Shown piece after piece: positions 1-11,205 of a stretch of 64,000 nucleotides of DNA. The translations under genes were made by a program, and so were the position numbers. Source of the DNA: Salvator merianae. Taxonomy: Eukaryota > Chordata > Lepidosauria > Squamata > Teiidae. Every line of letters begins with the position of its first letter. Positions within the stretch are counted from its first letter, which is position 1. The notes beneath the pieces were generated by a model. It worked only from the letters and a program-made list of their open reading frames with translations, ran no database searches and was not told where the DNA came from. The DNA lies in contig QVOM02000073.1 of assembly GCA_003586115.2 (NCBI GenBank), positions 34,276,268 through 34,340,267 on the forward strand, written 5' to 3'.

Positions 1-169
1 TTTTAATGCAGCTGTGTTTTATAGTTCTAGTTTGGGCACATGGTGTTGGCCACCAGCTTGGATGGTTTCAAAAAAGATTTGGACTGTTGCAAGCCATACT
101 GGGATACCAGTTTTTACAAATGGTTGCTACAAATGGCTATTAGGTGGTTTTATGTCTCCAAAGGCCAGC

Positions 170-314
170 TGTTGGGAACTGTGGAGCAGAGCAAGTTGTC
201 TGTTCATCTCCTGCTGGTGGGCTTCCCTGTACAGCTGCTTGGCCACTGTGAGAGCAGGCTGCTGAACTAGATGGGTTATGGGTCCCATCCAGTGGGGCAT
301 TTCTTATGTTCTTA
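170..314 (+). mobile_element. CR1/L3-type LINE, 3' terminal fragment
   Basis: A decayed 3' end of a CR1-clade LINE. The diagnostic string is 'ggctgctgaactagatggg' followed by a 'gatccagcagggc'-like block and the terminal 'atgttctta'. The same 3' end recurs at 51.2, 60.8 and 62.4 kb on the plus strand and at 18.6 and 41.9 kb on the minus strand. Only untranslated sequence remains. The 5' boundary is approximate because similarity fades upstream of about 195. Confidence 0.7.
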
Positions 315-764
315 TATTTTGATTGTCTGAAGTTTTTTGACTCATATCGAATACCATTCCTTCTTTTGGTAATGTTTTTCTCTCTCCCATTCCACTTTCA
401 TTTCACTTCCTTCCTGGGGCTTAATCCACTTCCTCTTGTTTTCACTTGTATGTGCTTTGCAGTAGACTCTAATCTGATTTTGACATGAGTGGCTTCCAGT
501 CAACCCAAGAGACCTTATCAATATTGTTACCTGAACTCTCAGCCTGCACCAGGTGGTCTCGTTATTGACCAGAGGACTTCTATGTCCCACCCCAGTCTGG
601 CATTCTGCCCAGTTCTCTTGTGCTCCTTCACTCTGCTCTTCCTGTCTTACTTCAGGCTTTTAAAGGCACAAACCACACTCATGGTACACAGGGCAGAATC
701 CACACAAGAGGGGAGGAACTGCTGGGCACATAGTGTCTCCTGCCCTCCGTTGTGCTCATAGTGC
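315..764. other. No recognised feature
   Basis: T-rich single-copy-looking sequence followed by a more GC-balanced stretch (480-740). Short open frames exist on both strands, but none has a recognisable domain or codon bias. Nothing supported here. Confidence 0.5.
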
Positions 765-957
765 TGTGCTTAATTTCCATTTTCTTTGTATACTGCCTTT
801 TCCCCCCCAAAAAAATTGCCCAAGGTAGTTTATAGCAAACAGAAGAAAAAGCATACAGTACAAAACAATACATTATAAAATTATGTATAATACAAAATAT
901 AATGCATTATAAAATTCCTTACATTACAAATGATACATTATAAAATTGCACAGAATG

Positions 958-1100
958 TTGGGGGAGGACAGGGCAGAGGCAGCAAACTCCCAGGTGCAGC
1001 AGCCAACCAGGTCTTCTTCATCCTCCTAGCCAAGGACAGCCATAGTTCTTATACCTTGGGGGAGGATGGGGCAGAGGCGGCAAACTCCCAGGTGCAGCAG
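958..1100. repeat. 45-bp direct repeat, two copies 98 bp apart
   Basis: Positions 958-1002 and 1056-1100 match at 42 of 45 bases; both begin 'ttgggggagga' and end 'cccaggtgcagcag'. The unit is G-rich, unlike its AT-rich flank at 840-950, and lies in the 3' part of the antisense L2. It looks like a local duplication or the start of a minisatellite. Confidence 0.85.
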
Positions 1101-1159
1101 AGGTGTATTGACAGAGGGGCGGCAAATTCGGGCACAGCCCCAGGCGGCAAAAATTCTAG

Positions 1160-1462
1160 CTATGCCTCTGGGCTGCCCCTACCTGGTACATGAGGGTCAG
1201 GGATCAAGGGAGCAGGTGGCAGGATGCAGGCCAGCCAGTAACTTATCCACATCATTGCCCCTATGAACTCCCTATAACTGTCAACATTGGTAGTGTCCAA
1301 TTCTGAATGAATTTGAGTGCTTTTGTCCTCAAAGTGCACAGCAAACCTGCCACAGAGAGCTTGAGAGGGTGACAGAAGGCCAGCTGCCCTTACCACATTA
1401 AAAAGCTCAGCTGGATGGCTACTAGAGGATGCAACAGTAACCGAAAAGTAAGACCTCTTCAC
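1160..1462 (-). pseudogene. L2 ORF2 endonuclease-RT linker remnant
   Basis: A 100-codon open frame whose translation carries the block typical of the region between the endonuclease and RT domains of vertebrate L2: a 'SYFSVTVASSSSHPAELF' stretch, then 'LLSPSQALCGRF' and 'HFEDKSTQIHSELD'. The C-terminal third leaves the L2 reading and runs into 3' UTR-like sequence. The upstream 290 bases continue the L2 in broken frames. It is one piece of the antisense L2 at 765-3765 and has no independent function. Confidence 0.75.
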
Positions 1463-2343
1463 TGCTAATGCTACCGCATGACAGGCACAAAAGTGTGCTC
1501 TATCTGTGTCCAGTCAAATTTGCTCTGTGATTTGCACCTCTTGCACTCTAGCTATGGACCCGTCCATTCCATTGTTCGCAATTGGTGGACACCAGGAAGA
1601 CTGGTGAGTTCTGCCAGATCATCGAGGGCACTTGTGAGCCATCTCATCATGCACTCTTGTCACCTCCTTATTCCCAAGGGAGACAAGAGTCTCAATAGGA
1701 GAGTGGTCAATGTCAGCCAGGAACTCACCCAGAGAACTCAAGAATCCAGTTAACTCCATAAGTATCCAGGGCCAGACCACAGCAATAGATCCAACAATTC
1801 AGTAGTTGGAGGAGTTGGCACAATCCAAATCTCACCAGAAAATGGTCTATCCATTTATTTGTGGGCCATTACTCATGCTTTCTGTGGCAAATACCATGTC
1901 AAGAGGATGTCCTGCTCATAAATTGGTGCTTTGACAAATTGGAAGAGCCCCATAGCTGACATCGAGGCGAAAAAAAAAATCCCAGGTTGGAACATAAAGG
2001 GTATCTTCTATTGACCTCAGACAGCTCAGGAAGGAAAAACGTCTGGTAGCAAGGTAATACACAAATAGCAGACCAATTGTATCTCTGTGGCCCAACAGCA
2101 GGCTGAACTTAGACACAGCACTAACCAAATAGCTGAGGGAAAAAATTGAATCTTGATGGACTATGGCAATCCTCCATGCCCAGTTCAATTGAATATCCTG
2201 GAGGACAGATCTGAGAAAGCATAGCCCCCTTCTCACTCTCTGCCCAGATTTCAGTAATAAATTTAGGTTACCTTGTTCATTGACAATCAAATCATAATTA
2301 AAGATGATTATATGCTCAGATTCAAGCTATGATCAGCCACAGC

Positions 2344-2363
2344 AAAAAAAAAAAAAAAAAAAA
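2344..2363 (+). repeat. Poly(A) tract, 20 nt
   Basis: A run of 20 A on the plus strand inside the antisense L2. It could be the tail of a separate tiny retro-insertion or simple slippage. No target-site duplication is evident. Confidence 0.9.
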
Positions 2364-3287
2364 GCATTCTGAGGAGGCTTAGAGAAAGCTCTGATGTGGA
2401 ATTGTTCACACACCAGTCTGCCCCTCCCCCTCTCATCAACATTCTGTGCTAGAAGAGGTGGGTTAGAAAAAGGTTGGGAACATGAGGCATTCACACTTGA
2501 TTCTGAGGCACCCTTTTTGTTATGTCTGAACATTGCCTTAGTGTTCATTAACAGCACTCTTTCCCAAATTCTGTTAACTGAGGGGAGGGATAGAAGGGGC
2601 GGTATCTTGAATACATCTAAACCTTCTTCTTTGTAACATGCTGCTTGTCCTCTCAACTCTCCACCTCCCTTTCTCCAAAAACACAGGGATGATCGCACAC
2701 ACACACACGGCCAACCTCCAGAGGATTATATTCACCCAGACAGCATTCCTGACTTGCCAATGCCAGCATGCTTGTGATACAACCTTGTGATGCAACCTTC
2801 AGGTCCCCACTCCCATGGCCCACTTTAGGATTGAACCATAACAGAGAATGAACCTCAGTAGAAACAAATAATCCCACAGCCACTCTGGCTCTCCAGTTCT
2901 TGAGTTAAAGATAGTGATGTGGGAGAGGACAATGTATTAGCATAAGACATATAAGTAGCAGAACTTAGATCTACTTCATAATATTGTGACTTTAAATGAG
3001 GAAAAAGTTTCAAACTGTTCCTATTATGGGGTGGGTCATCCAACTCGGGACCTGATTTTACTACCTTGGAATCAAAAACCAAAGGCTCAGTTGGTTTTAT
3101 CGTTGCAGGAGCAGTACAGAATAAATGCATTGCAGGGGACAATTAACCCAGCACATAAGTAGATGAAGGGTGAGTGGGGGCAAACAATCCCTATGCTGCA
3201 GGAACCCTATCCTCTGCAGAAATCTGACTGAACAGTCCTGCACCTAAAATGACTGCATAAGTGAAGCCTCAGCTTCCAACATTCCTT

Positions 3288-3525
3288 TATTATCTTGAGA
3301 CGACAGAATGTTTGCAGAATTGCTGTTATAATCAGCTATTTTAACCAAACAGAGATCCGGTAGTAAACTAGCATGGTTTTTTAAGGCAAAAGCAGCATCC
3401 TCCAGCTCCAAAAGCCTGATCCTCAGATTGGTCCAGTCTTCCTTTTGAGACTTATGTAAGGCAGCAAGTAAAGAGCTTTTAATGCCTGTTAGAGAAGAAA
3501 AGCCCTCAGATGCAAACTGAAAGGT
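3288..3525 (-). pseudogene. LINE ORF1-like coiled-coil remnant
   Basis: Reading the minus strand from about 3525 gives roughly 79 codons without a stop. It includes 'LLAALHKSQKEDWTNLRIRL' and then 'LELEDAAFALKNHASLL', a leucine-rich amphipathic pattern of the kind found in coiled-coil ORF1 proteins of L2/CR1 LINEs. It lies immediately 5' of the L2 ORF2 remnant on the same strand, as expected for ORF1. No start codon or RNA-binding motif is visible. Assignment to L2 ORF1 is inferred from context. Confidence 0.5.
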
Positions 3526-3968
3526 GGCCTTAAAGAAGAAGGATGATGAACATTGTTTACACTAATAACCTTGGAGGAAAATATTTTTATGCCCGCTTCC
3601 CTTATCTCCAAGGACACAGCTGCCATTGTCAGCCCTGGGAGAATTGACCCCTGATTGGGGTCCATACCATGAATGAGAGCTATAAAACACTGACTGACTC
3701 CAACTTGAAAATCTGACAGAAATTATCTCATTTTTTAAAATCATTCTTCTATGAAGCAAAATCTACCCAGGACATATTTGCATTATAGGTGTGCCTGGAA
3801 TAATTCTGTGGTGCAATATCCAAAATGTAATACAATGTTTCAATAATGAAGAATGCAATTTTGTTACATATTTTGAGGGTTTTTTTTCTCTTATGGCTCA
3901 CTGGCTGAGATAGTTGTCATGTTCATTCCTAAAGCATATAATATCATGAGTTCTGACATTTGAGCTGA

Positions 3969-4087
3969 GTTCACACTTATCAGCCTAGTATAGTATTACA
4001 ATACCATACTAGGCTGGGTAAGACCCAGCATGCCGTTGGCCATTCGTACGCTGGAAATGGGGCCAATAGTATGCAAGTGTGAATGAC
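3969..4087. mobile_element. Short MITE with an almost perfect hairpin
   Basis: Ends read 'gttcacacttat' and, reversed, 'ggtcattcacacttgc', giving imperfect terminal inverted repeats. Inside, 3981-4016 is a hairpin with 17-nt arms (16 of 17 paired) and a 2-nt loop, the arm beginning 'cagcctagtat'. No coding capacity. The 'cacactta' end resembles the GGCC-type hAT-like elements elsewhere in the window. No target-site duplication was found. Confidence 0.55.
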
Positions 4088-5305
4088 CTGGGCTGAGCAA
4101 GCCAGATCATCATGGCAAAGTGCAAGCCAACACCTGACGCATGCTCAGATGTTCCAAGAACCTGGTGGACATAGGCACCTGCCTGCAGCCCACCATTAGG
4201 CTGCTCCTGAGATGAAGAATTCACTCTTGTAGATTATAGACTATTAAGAGACTCCTATTTAGGTGATGCAAACACATCATTCAATCAATCAATACTACAC
4301 TGCCACCTTTTTAAAAAAAGGCCTTTGGGCTAAACAAATGTAGGATTTTTAATGGGTAGAACACACTTTTCCTCAGTAATTACAGCTAATTGACTCTTCA
4401 AAGAACAAAAACCTCTAGCGTTATTGGTTATGAGATCTCTAGTTTCTAATTAAGCAAAAACAGACATGTTGCATATTTCTTATTGTATGTTTTTGTCATC
4501 TATTATTCCCTTTTCTGGCAGTATTCTCAGAAGAGCTAATTTATCTGCCTTTTGAGGAGAGAGATAGGCAAAAATAATGCCATTATTTTTAAAGTTGGAA
4601 AAGCCTTCAATGTTGGTCTTCAGTATGTTTGGTCCTATATATATTAATTCCTATTAGCTACATAATCATTGCCAGAAAGTAAGAAAAAAAGTCAAAAGAC
4701 ATATTACATTTCGCTCTGTAATTTTCTCTGTCAATTGCAATGACATAATGTCAGAATTTTGTTTTTGTTAAATCATATGGCAAAGGCCACTGTGATAATT
4801 CCTCTGGTCTAAATAGAGAAGACAAGAAGACTTCAAGGATAAGTAGCTCTCAACATTGTTAACTCATACCAGCACATAACATTCTCCACAAGTGACTGAA
4901 AGATGGAAATGTTGCACTCCTATTAATACTTTTTATTTACAATACCACAGGGAACCCAGTAGAATCAGAATTGTCAGGTGTTTAGTTAGTATCTATGTTT
5001 AACCTTTCCCTTTTCCCTTACTATGTTAAAAAGGAGCTAGAGAAAGGAATACAAATTTAGTTTAAAAGTTTAAAAATGGGAAGAATGTCCTAACATCCTG
5101 TTTAAATTTTGCTCTTCCTGGAAACTGACTGATAGTTTTGCTTTTATGTAGTTGGTAAAATGTAACTTCCTTTGTTCAGGTGATTCCAGAAAGTTTCAAT
5201 AATGTGATTTGGTCTGTGAGGTGGTAGACTGGTTTTCCTCTATTCAACATCACTGGCTTATTGGTAGTCTGCGCCTCCCTTTCATAGTGCCACTGATTTA
5301 TATTG
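4088..5305. other. AT-rich stretch, no recognised feature
   Basis: About 1.2 kb of AT-rich sequence with a short CAAT run at 4285-4296. No LINE, MITE or exon signal that I can support. Confidence 0.5.
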
Positions 5306-5690
5306 GTAGACTGGGGGCCTTTTTGCACTTTCCACCTTAGATAATTATCCCATTCTAAGGGACTGCAGTGTGGCAGCCATCTGCACTGTGAGGTCTAGAA
5401 CACATCAGAAATGGGCTTCCAGCACTTGCAGTGCCAATGCTGGCAGCCTACCAGTACAGCAGCCATGGAAATATGCAGCTGCTGCCATAGCAACCAGGGA
5501 ATGTTGCCACGGTCTGCAACATTCACATCTGGAGTATGTGAATGCTGCATATTGGGAGCAGTCCAGCTGTGAACACAATCTGTTGTCAGCAACATCTGCA
5601 GACACTCCCAATTGCTAAGGCCTCTGCAAAATGTGGATGCACTGTGCTAGTGAGTGTCCGGATGCTCACTAGCATTATAGTGTGAACAAC
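5306..5690. mobile_element. Candidate hAT-like MITE
   Basis: Begins 'ggcctttttgcactttcc', the terminal pattern of the GGCC-type elements, and ends near 'atagtgtgaac'. The interior is GC-richer than its flanks and holds a hairpin with arms 'gctagtgag'/'ctcactagc' at about 5650-5673. Terminal repeats match poorly and no duplication is clear, so the boundaries are tentative. Confidence 0.4.
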
Positions 5691-5819
5691 CTGTTGGTCT
5701 TCATGGTTCCCCCAAAAACCACCTAAGTTTTGTATTGGCAGAAGTTACTTGAATGGCAGTTTTTTACTACACAGTCGAGTTTGGGAATCAAACCATAGTA
5801 TTACATAAGGAATGAATGA

Positions 5820-6034
5820 GGGCGATTCCACACTAGCTGGTATACTGAATTAGCAAGCATATTAAGAACCTACCTTCTGCATGCCAGTGCAATCTAAGGG
5901 AGGCCCCACCTCCAGGAAATGGTCTAAGGGAACAGGGTGTAAAGGTGCAGGACCTCCCTTACATTGTACCAGTGTGCAGAAAGGAGGCTCCTAGTGAGCC
6001 TGCTGGATCAGTATACCAGGCAGCACACAATTAC
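5820..6034. mobile_element. Palindromic MITE, family B (copy 1)
   Basis: One of four copies here (others at 31256, 57899 and 63428). Consensus left arm: 'ggcgattccacac', then 'ggtatactg', then 'cttctgcatgcc', then 'tctaagggaggcc'. The right arm is its reverse complement ('cctccctta', 'gtgtgcagaaagg', 'gctcctagt', 'cagtatacc'). The element is therefore close to one long inverted repeat. No ORF. Confidence 0.7.
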
Positions 6035-6387
6035 CCTGTAATTATAATCTCCTAGGAAAGTAAGGACTGTGATGAGAAGCACTGCCACAATCTTTCCCAA
6101 ATCTGCAGTAGTTGTAGCAGTAATTACGAAAAATAATAGTCTCTTAAAGGTATTGCAATGGTTTCTTTGTATAACATTTTGAACAAGGCAGAGGTGACAA
6201 AAATCTTTCACTAGGACAACCAAAAGTCAGAAAACAAAGAACTTGGTTTATGTGTCTGAAAAGTGGTCAAACCCTGTTTCTTAATATTTCTTAATGTACC
6301 TTGTTTTCTTTTGATTTAAATGCCAAATCTTCAGGGATTGTTGATGGAGATTGTTGATGTGATACTTGGGTCATTTTTTCAGACTTT

Positions 6388-6567
6388 GGCCCTTTCTGCA
6401 CTTGGCCTTATTCTGGACTATATCCCAGAATAGGGACCTGCTATCCACACACTAGTGCTAATTATAGCAGGCCCCAGGTGGGGTCTGCCATAGTTCACAG
6501 TAACATGCAGATGGCAGATCCCTATTCCAAGATATAATCTAGAATAAGGCCAAGTGCAGAAAGGGCC
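6388..6567. mobile_element. Palindromic MITE, family A (copy 1), 180 bp
   Basis: Bounded by 'ggccctttctgcacttggcc' and its exact reverse complement. The pairing continues inward ('ttattctggactata' against 'tataatctagaataa'; 'atccctattcc'; 'gcaggccccaggtgggg' near the centre). Related copies are at 31064-31227 and, as a half element, at about 24951-25060. Flanks do not show an obvious duplication. Confidence 0.75.
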
Positions 6568-7389
6568 CTTGTTTTCAGGGCTGGACTCTCACCTGTTTAC
6601 TTGGAAATGTAGGCTGAACCCCACCACACCTCTCAGGTGCAATTTGTATTGTCTAAAAATGATAAATGTCTACATGGCATTCTGTCTCTCCCATTTTTAA
6701 TGGCAAAATGTCATTTGAATGTACTCTCCGAGATTGTTTGTCTTCCTCTGTTTTCTGAAGTGTCACATTTTCTGTGCTTGTCTTTCTACAGTTTTATAGT
6801 TTAAAGAAAAAGAAGAGCCTTAAGGAGGAAGAGGGCACAGATCTTATATTGCTTATCTGAATAGCATACCACATAGCCATACGTTGTCTTTTTCAAATCC
6901 TCTCTTTTAGTTTTCCAAATGCTGTGTGTTCTCTAAAATTTCTAGGATTGTGACAGTATTACTAACATTGTGACAGTATCTAAAAAAAAGACTTTTGTGG
7001 TTGAACGTAGCCCAGTGTTTCTTCACAGAAATCCATTGGTACGCTAGAGCTGCACTGTGCTTCCGAAGTGCTGAGAGTCAGAAAAGCACTTTTCTATTCA
7101 ATCACACATCAGAGACGAAGGTATAATTGAAATGATACTCTCCATTTTCACTGTAACTGTCATAAATAATTAGAGATGTTTGTCAGTAGCGAACAGTTTA
7201 TAGACCAGTAAAAATAGTTTGTAAAATAAAAGATGTGTCCTCACACCCATGATGGGATGCTCTTGGGGGTTGGCACCTCTATATTGTGTCACTGTGTGTT
7301 TTCTGTTTCTACTTACAGCATGTAAGGGCATTCAAAGATGCCGCAGATAAAATGCTTGCCCTCCACATGCTATTTTGTGTCCTCACCTT
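6568..7389. other. No recognised feature
   Basis: About 820 bp of moderately AT-rich sequence. Open frames are short and unconvincing. Confidence 0.5.
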
Positions 7390-7530
7390 AAGCTGTATCC
7401 AAACATCGTTTACTTATTCCACTGTCTTTGGATGTTACAGAATAAAGCATGGATATTCTGGAATATTCATGCTTCTTTCCAGAATATCCAGATATAGAGG
7501 AATCGATAAACAATGTCTGGATGCAGCTTT
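7390..7530. mobile_element. Palindromic MITE, family D, 141 bp
   Basis: Left terminus 'aagctgtatccaaacatcg' pairs with right terminus 'atgtctggatgcagctt' (23-nt repeats with three mismatches). A second inner inverted repeat, 'tggatattctgga'/'tccagaatatcca', brackets the centre. Only one copy seen in the window. No ORF and no clear duplication. Confidence 0.6.
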
Positions 7531-8649
7531 AGACAGGCAATGCACTGTCTGGTGGGTGTCTTAGACCACCAAACATAGGTACATGATGCCTCAGATGGTC
7601 CACTGAGACATCTGGGGCCAGGCCTGGAGACATGGCTAGAATCTAGATTAAAAGGAAAAAGGAAAAGGCAGAACCTACTAAACTAAGAATTCAATTTGCA
7701 CATTGCTGCAAAGAATTTAACCACAGAAAATGTCACAGCTAGATGTGAAAAGATATTGTTTATATGATAGCTCCACCCTTTGTTGTTTTAGAGTTCATTT
7801 TGTTGTTGTTGACTCGTTCAGTCTTCTGCAACTGTTTGTGACCCGTGGACCATACCACACCAGGCCCTTCTGTTCTCCATTGTCTTCCAAGATTTGCCCA
7901 AGCTCTTGTTCATTGCTTCCATGACACTAACGATCGCATCTTTTGCCATCCCCTTCTCCTTTTGCCTTCAATCATCTCTGCATCAGGGTCTTTTCCAATG
8001 AGTCCTGTCTTCACTTTTTGTGGTCAAAGCATCTCAGCTTCAGCTTTAATATTTGTCTTTTCAATGAATAGTCAAGCTTGGTTGCCTTTAGTATTGACTG
8101 ATTTGATCTCCTTCCAAGAGACTCTCAAAAGTCTTCTCCAGTATCACAATTTAAAAGCATTTATTTTTCAGCACTCAACCTTCCTTATGGTCCAACGTAC
8201 TACTTACGGCCAAAAACATTACAACTGACAAAGCCATAGCTTTGATATATAGTTTTGTCAGGAAGGTTATGTCTGCTTTTTAATATGCTGTCCAGGTTTG
8301 CCATAGCTTTCCTCCCAAGGAGAAAGCATCTTTTAATTTCATGGCTGCAGTCACCATCTGGAATGAAACTTGAGCTCAAAAAAATAAAATCTGACACTGC
8401 TTCCATTTCTTACCCCTCTATTTGCCAGGAAGTGAAGGGACCCAGTTTTTTTAAATTTTGAACTTTGAGTCAGCTTTTTCACTCCTCTCTTTCACCCTCG
8501 TTAAGAGGCTCCTTGATGCTTCTTCACTTTGTGCCATCAGAGTGGTATCATCTGCGTATCTAAGGTTGTTGATATTTTTCCCAGTAATCTTCATTCCAGC
8601 TTTTGATTCATCCAGCCTGGCATTTTACATGATGTACTCTGTCTATAAG

Positions 8650-8940
8650 TTAAATAAATAGGGTGACAATATACAGCCTTGTTGTACTTCTTCCTAATCT
8701 TGAATCTATCTGTTCCATGTTTGGTTTTAAACTGTTGCTCCACAGGTTCCTCTGGAGGCAGATAAGGTGATCTTTAAGAGCTTGCCACAGTTTGTTTGGA
8801 TCCACACAGTTAAAGGCTCTAGCATAGTCAATGAAGCAGAAGTAGATGTTTTTCTGGAACTCCCTTGCTTTCTCCATAATCCAGTGAATATTGGTGATTT
8901 GATCTGAAGTTTCTCTGCCTTTTTGAAAACAAGCTTGCAC
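8650..8940 (-). pseudogene. BovB reverse transcriptase core remnant
   Basis: Open frame containing 'FQKGRETSDQITNIHWIMEK' followed by 'AREFQKNIYFCFIDYARAFN'. These match the RT 'GFRKGRGTRDQI…FIDYAKAFD' blocks of BovB/RTE. The YADD-bearing segment lies further downstream at about 8560 in another frame ('LRYADDTTLMAQ'-like). The original residue after FIDYA.AF is N here instead of the catalytic D. A fragment of the BovB at 7799-11205. Confidence 0.85.
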
Positions 8941-9211
8941 TTCTGGTAGTTCTCAGGTCACATATTACTGAAGTTTAGCTTGCAGAATCTTGAGCATAAC
9001 CTTCTTAGTGTGTGAAATAAGCACAGTTCTTCAGTAGTTTGAACATTTTTTAGCATTGTCCGTCTTTGGGATTAAAACATAAACTGACCTTTTTCAGTGG
9101 CCACTGCTCAATTTGCTAGCATACTGAGTGCAGCACTTTTAGGATTTTAAATAATTCAGCCGGAATTCTGTCACTTCCACTAACCTTGTTGTTAAGAAAG
9201 CTTCCTAAGGC

Positions 9212-9472
9212 CTACTTGAGTTCACTCTCCAGGATGTCTGGCCCTAGGTCAGTGACTGCCCTATTGTGGTTATCACTGATATTAAGATCTTTTTTGTATA
9301 GCTCTTTTGTGTATTCTTGACACCTCTTCTTAAGCTCTTCCATCTTAGGTCCCTGCCATTTTTGTCTTTTATCATGCCTATTTTTTCCATGAAGAATGCT
9401 ATATACATCACCATTGTTCTTGATGAATCTCTTGTCTTTTCCATTCTGTTGTTTTCTTCTGTTTATTGGCAT
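9212..9472 (-). pseudogene. BovB endonuclease-RT linker remnant
   Basis: Open frame carrying 'QEYTKELYKKDLNISDNHN' and then 'DLGPDILESELK', the conserved linker of BovB ORF2 just upstream of the RT fingers. An overlapping frame preserves 'MVMYIAFFMEKIGMIKDKNG', so a frameshift splits this region. The equivalent segment in the second BovB forms the N-terminal part of the chimeric ORF at 42479-42991. Confidence 0.85.
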
Positions 9473-10013
9473 TGCTTATTTAAGAAGACTTTCTTATCTC
9501 TCCTTGCTGTTCTCTGGAAATCTGCATTCAGTTGTGGTATATCTTTCCCTTTGTCTTTTGCTTTCTTTCTTTTCCAAGCTACTTTTAAAGCCTCATTAGA
9601 CAGTCATTTTGCTTTCTTGCTTTTCTTTTTCTTTGGTGTTTTTTTTTTGTTGTTGTTGTCTCCTGTACAATGTCACAAACCTCTGTCCATAGTTCTTCAG
9701 GCACTCTCTCTACTTATATAATATTTTAAATCTATTTGTTACTTCCATTGCATATTCATAAGGAATATTATTTACGTCATATCTGTATGGCCTAGTGGTT
9801 TCCCCTAATTTCTTTAATTTCAGTCTGAATTTTAAAATACGAAGCTCATAATCTGAGCCACAATCAGCTCCAGGTCTTGTTTTTACTGACTGTATAGAAC
9901 TTCTCCATCTTTGGTATTGACCATCTGATGAGGTCCACGTGTAGAGTTGTCCTTTGGATGATTAGGAAAGAGTGTTTGTTATGACCAACAAGTTAACTCG
10001 ATAAAACTCTGTT

Positions 10014-10464
10014 AAGGCCTTTTCACACTTACTTGCAGGAATATCTCATGCCATCCACTGGGATTCTTCATCCATACCCAGATGCCACTGCAGTGGTGTT
10101 GAAGCTGAGTCCTCCCCAGGGTGTTCCTGCTGTGGACAACTCAAAAGTTGTCCACAAGTTTACCTGAAGTGTGAGGAACAGCCTAGGAACAGTGTCTTTG
10201 CACCTCTTCTAAGTGCTGTGCACCAAGAGGGCATGGACTGCGTGACTGTGTGACTACATAACTGCAGCTGCACCAGTCATTTGCAGTTTCTGGATAGCAC
10301 TGCAAAATCCAAACTTGAGGCTGGACTCTGCAATGTCCATCCGTTCTAGCCATTCACGTTTCAAGAGCTGCTGGAACAGAACATGGATGTTCCAGCACGC
10401 AAAATGCAAATGACCCCAAGGACTTGACTGACCTGGAATTGCCTGCGTAAGTACAAACAAGGCC
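10014..10464. mobile_element. hAT-like MITE inserted in the BovB
   Basis: A 451-bp insertion within the BovB endonuclease region. It starts 'aaggccttttcacacttac' and ends with a diverged reverse complement ('gtaagtacaaacaaggcc'). BovB-like sequence resumes on both sides ('aaactctgtta' on the left, 'tctctgccctgcttcat' on the right). Termini put it in the GGCC…CACTTAC group also seen at 12343, 18352, 19287 and 26453. No transposase sequence. Confidence 0.65.
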
Positions 10465-11205
10465 ATAGTCTCTGCCCTGCTTCATGTTGTGTTAGTTCTA
10501 GAAGGTGTTGTTGGTCTTCATAGAACTAGACAGCTTCAACCTCTTCAGCATCAGTGGTTGGGATATAGACTTGGATTACTGTGATGTTGAATGGTCTGCC
10601 TTGGATTTGAAAAGATCAATCTGTCATTTTTTAGATTGTACTCAACTTCTGCTTTTCTCACCCTTTTATTGATCATAAGGGCTAATCCATTTCTTCTAAG
10701 GGATTCTTGCCCACAGTACTAGATATAATGGTCATCTGAACTAAATTCACCCATTCATTTTAATTCACTGATTCCCAAGATGTTGGCATTTAAATTTGCT
10801 ATCTCATGTTTGACCACATCCAGCTTACCTTGGTTCACAGATCTTACATTCCAGGTTCTTATGCAATATTGTTCTTTACAGCATCAGGCTTTCCTTTCAC
10901 CACCAGACACATCTACAGCTGAATGTCCTTTCAGCTTTGGCCCCCTTTACACTTTTTGGAGTGATTTGTAATTGCCCTCCACTCCTCCACAGTAACATAT
11001 TATACACCTTCCAACCTGAGGGGCTCATCTTCTCTTGTCATATCATTTAGCCTTTTGATACTGTCCAGTGGGTCAACTTTTCTCTGAACTCTCCAATATG
11101 ACCTGTCCATTTTGAATGACCCTGCACAGCATAGCTCATAGATTCATTGAATTATGCAGGTCCTTCCACCATGACAAGGCAATGATCTGTGAAGTGGAGG
11201 CTTTG

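Larger units (their letters stand above)
765..3765 (-). mobile_element. L2-type LINE, antisense, internally deleted
   Basis: Read on the minus strand from 3765 towards 765, the segment has, in order, an ORF1-like coiled-coil stretch (about 3525-3288), a weakly coding middle, ORF2 endonuclease remnants (about 2340-1800), the endonuclease-RT linker (1462-1160) and an AT-rich 3' UTR with the LINE-tail pattern 'tatactgccttttccccc' at its end. In the endonuclease region 'IVNEQGNLNL' is followed, in other frames, by pieces resembling the LPELSEV and HPLDMVF blocks of L2 ORF2. The RT core is missing: the linker passes almost directly into the 3' UTR. Many stops and frameshifts make it a dead copy. 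Ends are approximate. Confidence 0.7.
7799..11205 (-). mobile_element. RTE/BovB LINE, antisense, near full length but decayed
   Basis: The most complete LINE in the window. On the minus strand it starts near 11205, shows the start of the apurinic-type endonuclease ('RTWNVRSVNQGKLDVV', about 10863-10815), then the endonuclease-RT linker ('WQ…EYTKELYKKDLN', 9472-9212), the RT core ('QKNIYFCFIDYARAF', about 8850), the RT C-terminus ('FLLGRKAMANLDSILKSRHN', about 8330) and a 3' end with a GTTGTTGTT-type tail at 7799-7812. The length without its 450-bp insertion (10014-10464) is about 2.95 kb, close to the roughly 3.2 kb of BovB. Several stops and frameshifts show that it is inactive. The second BovB at 40.8-43.0 kb is a shorter relative. 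Confidence 0.9.

Noticed and set aside
7845..8228. 127-codon plus-strand frame
   Set aside because: It is the antisense shadow of the BovB 3' region; the minus strand carries the recognisable RTE sequence.
9317..9721. 134-codon hydrophobic plus-strand frame resembling a membrane protein
   Set aside because: Phenylalanine/leucine-rich translation arises from reading AG-rich BovB coding DNA on the wrong strand.
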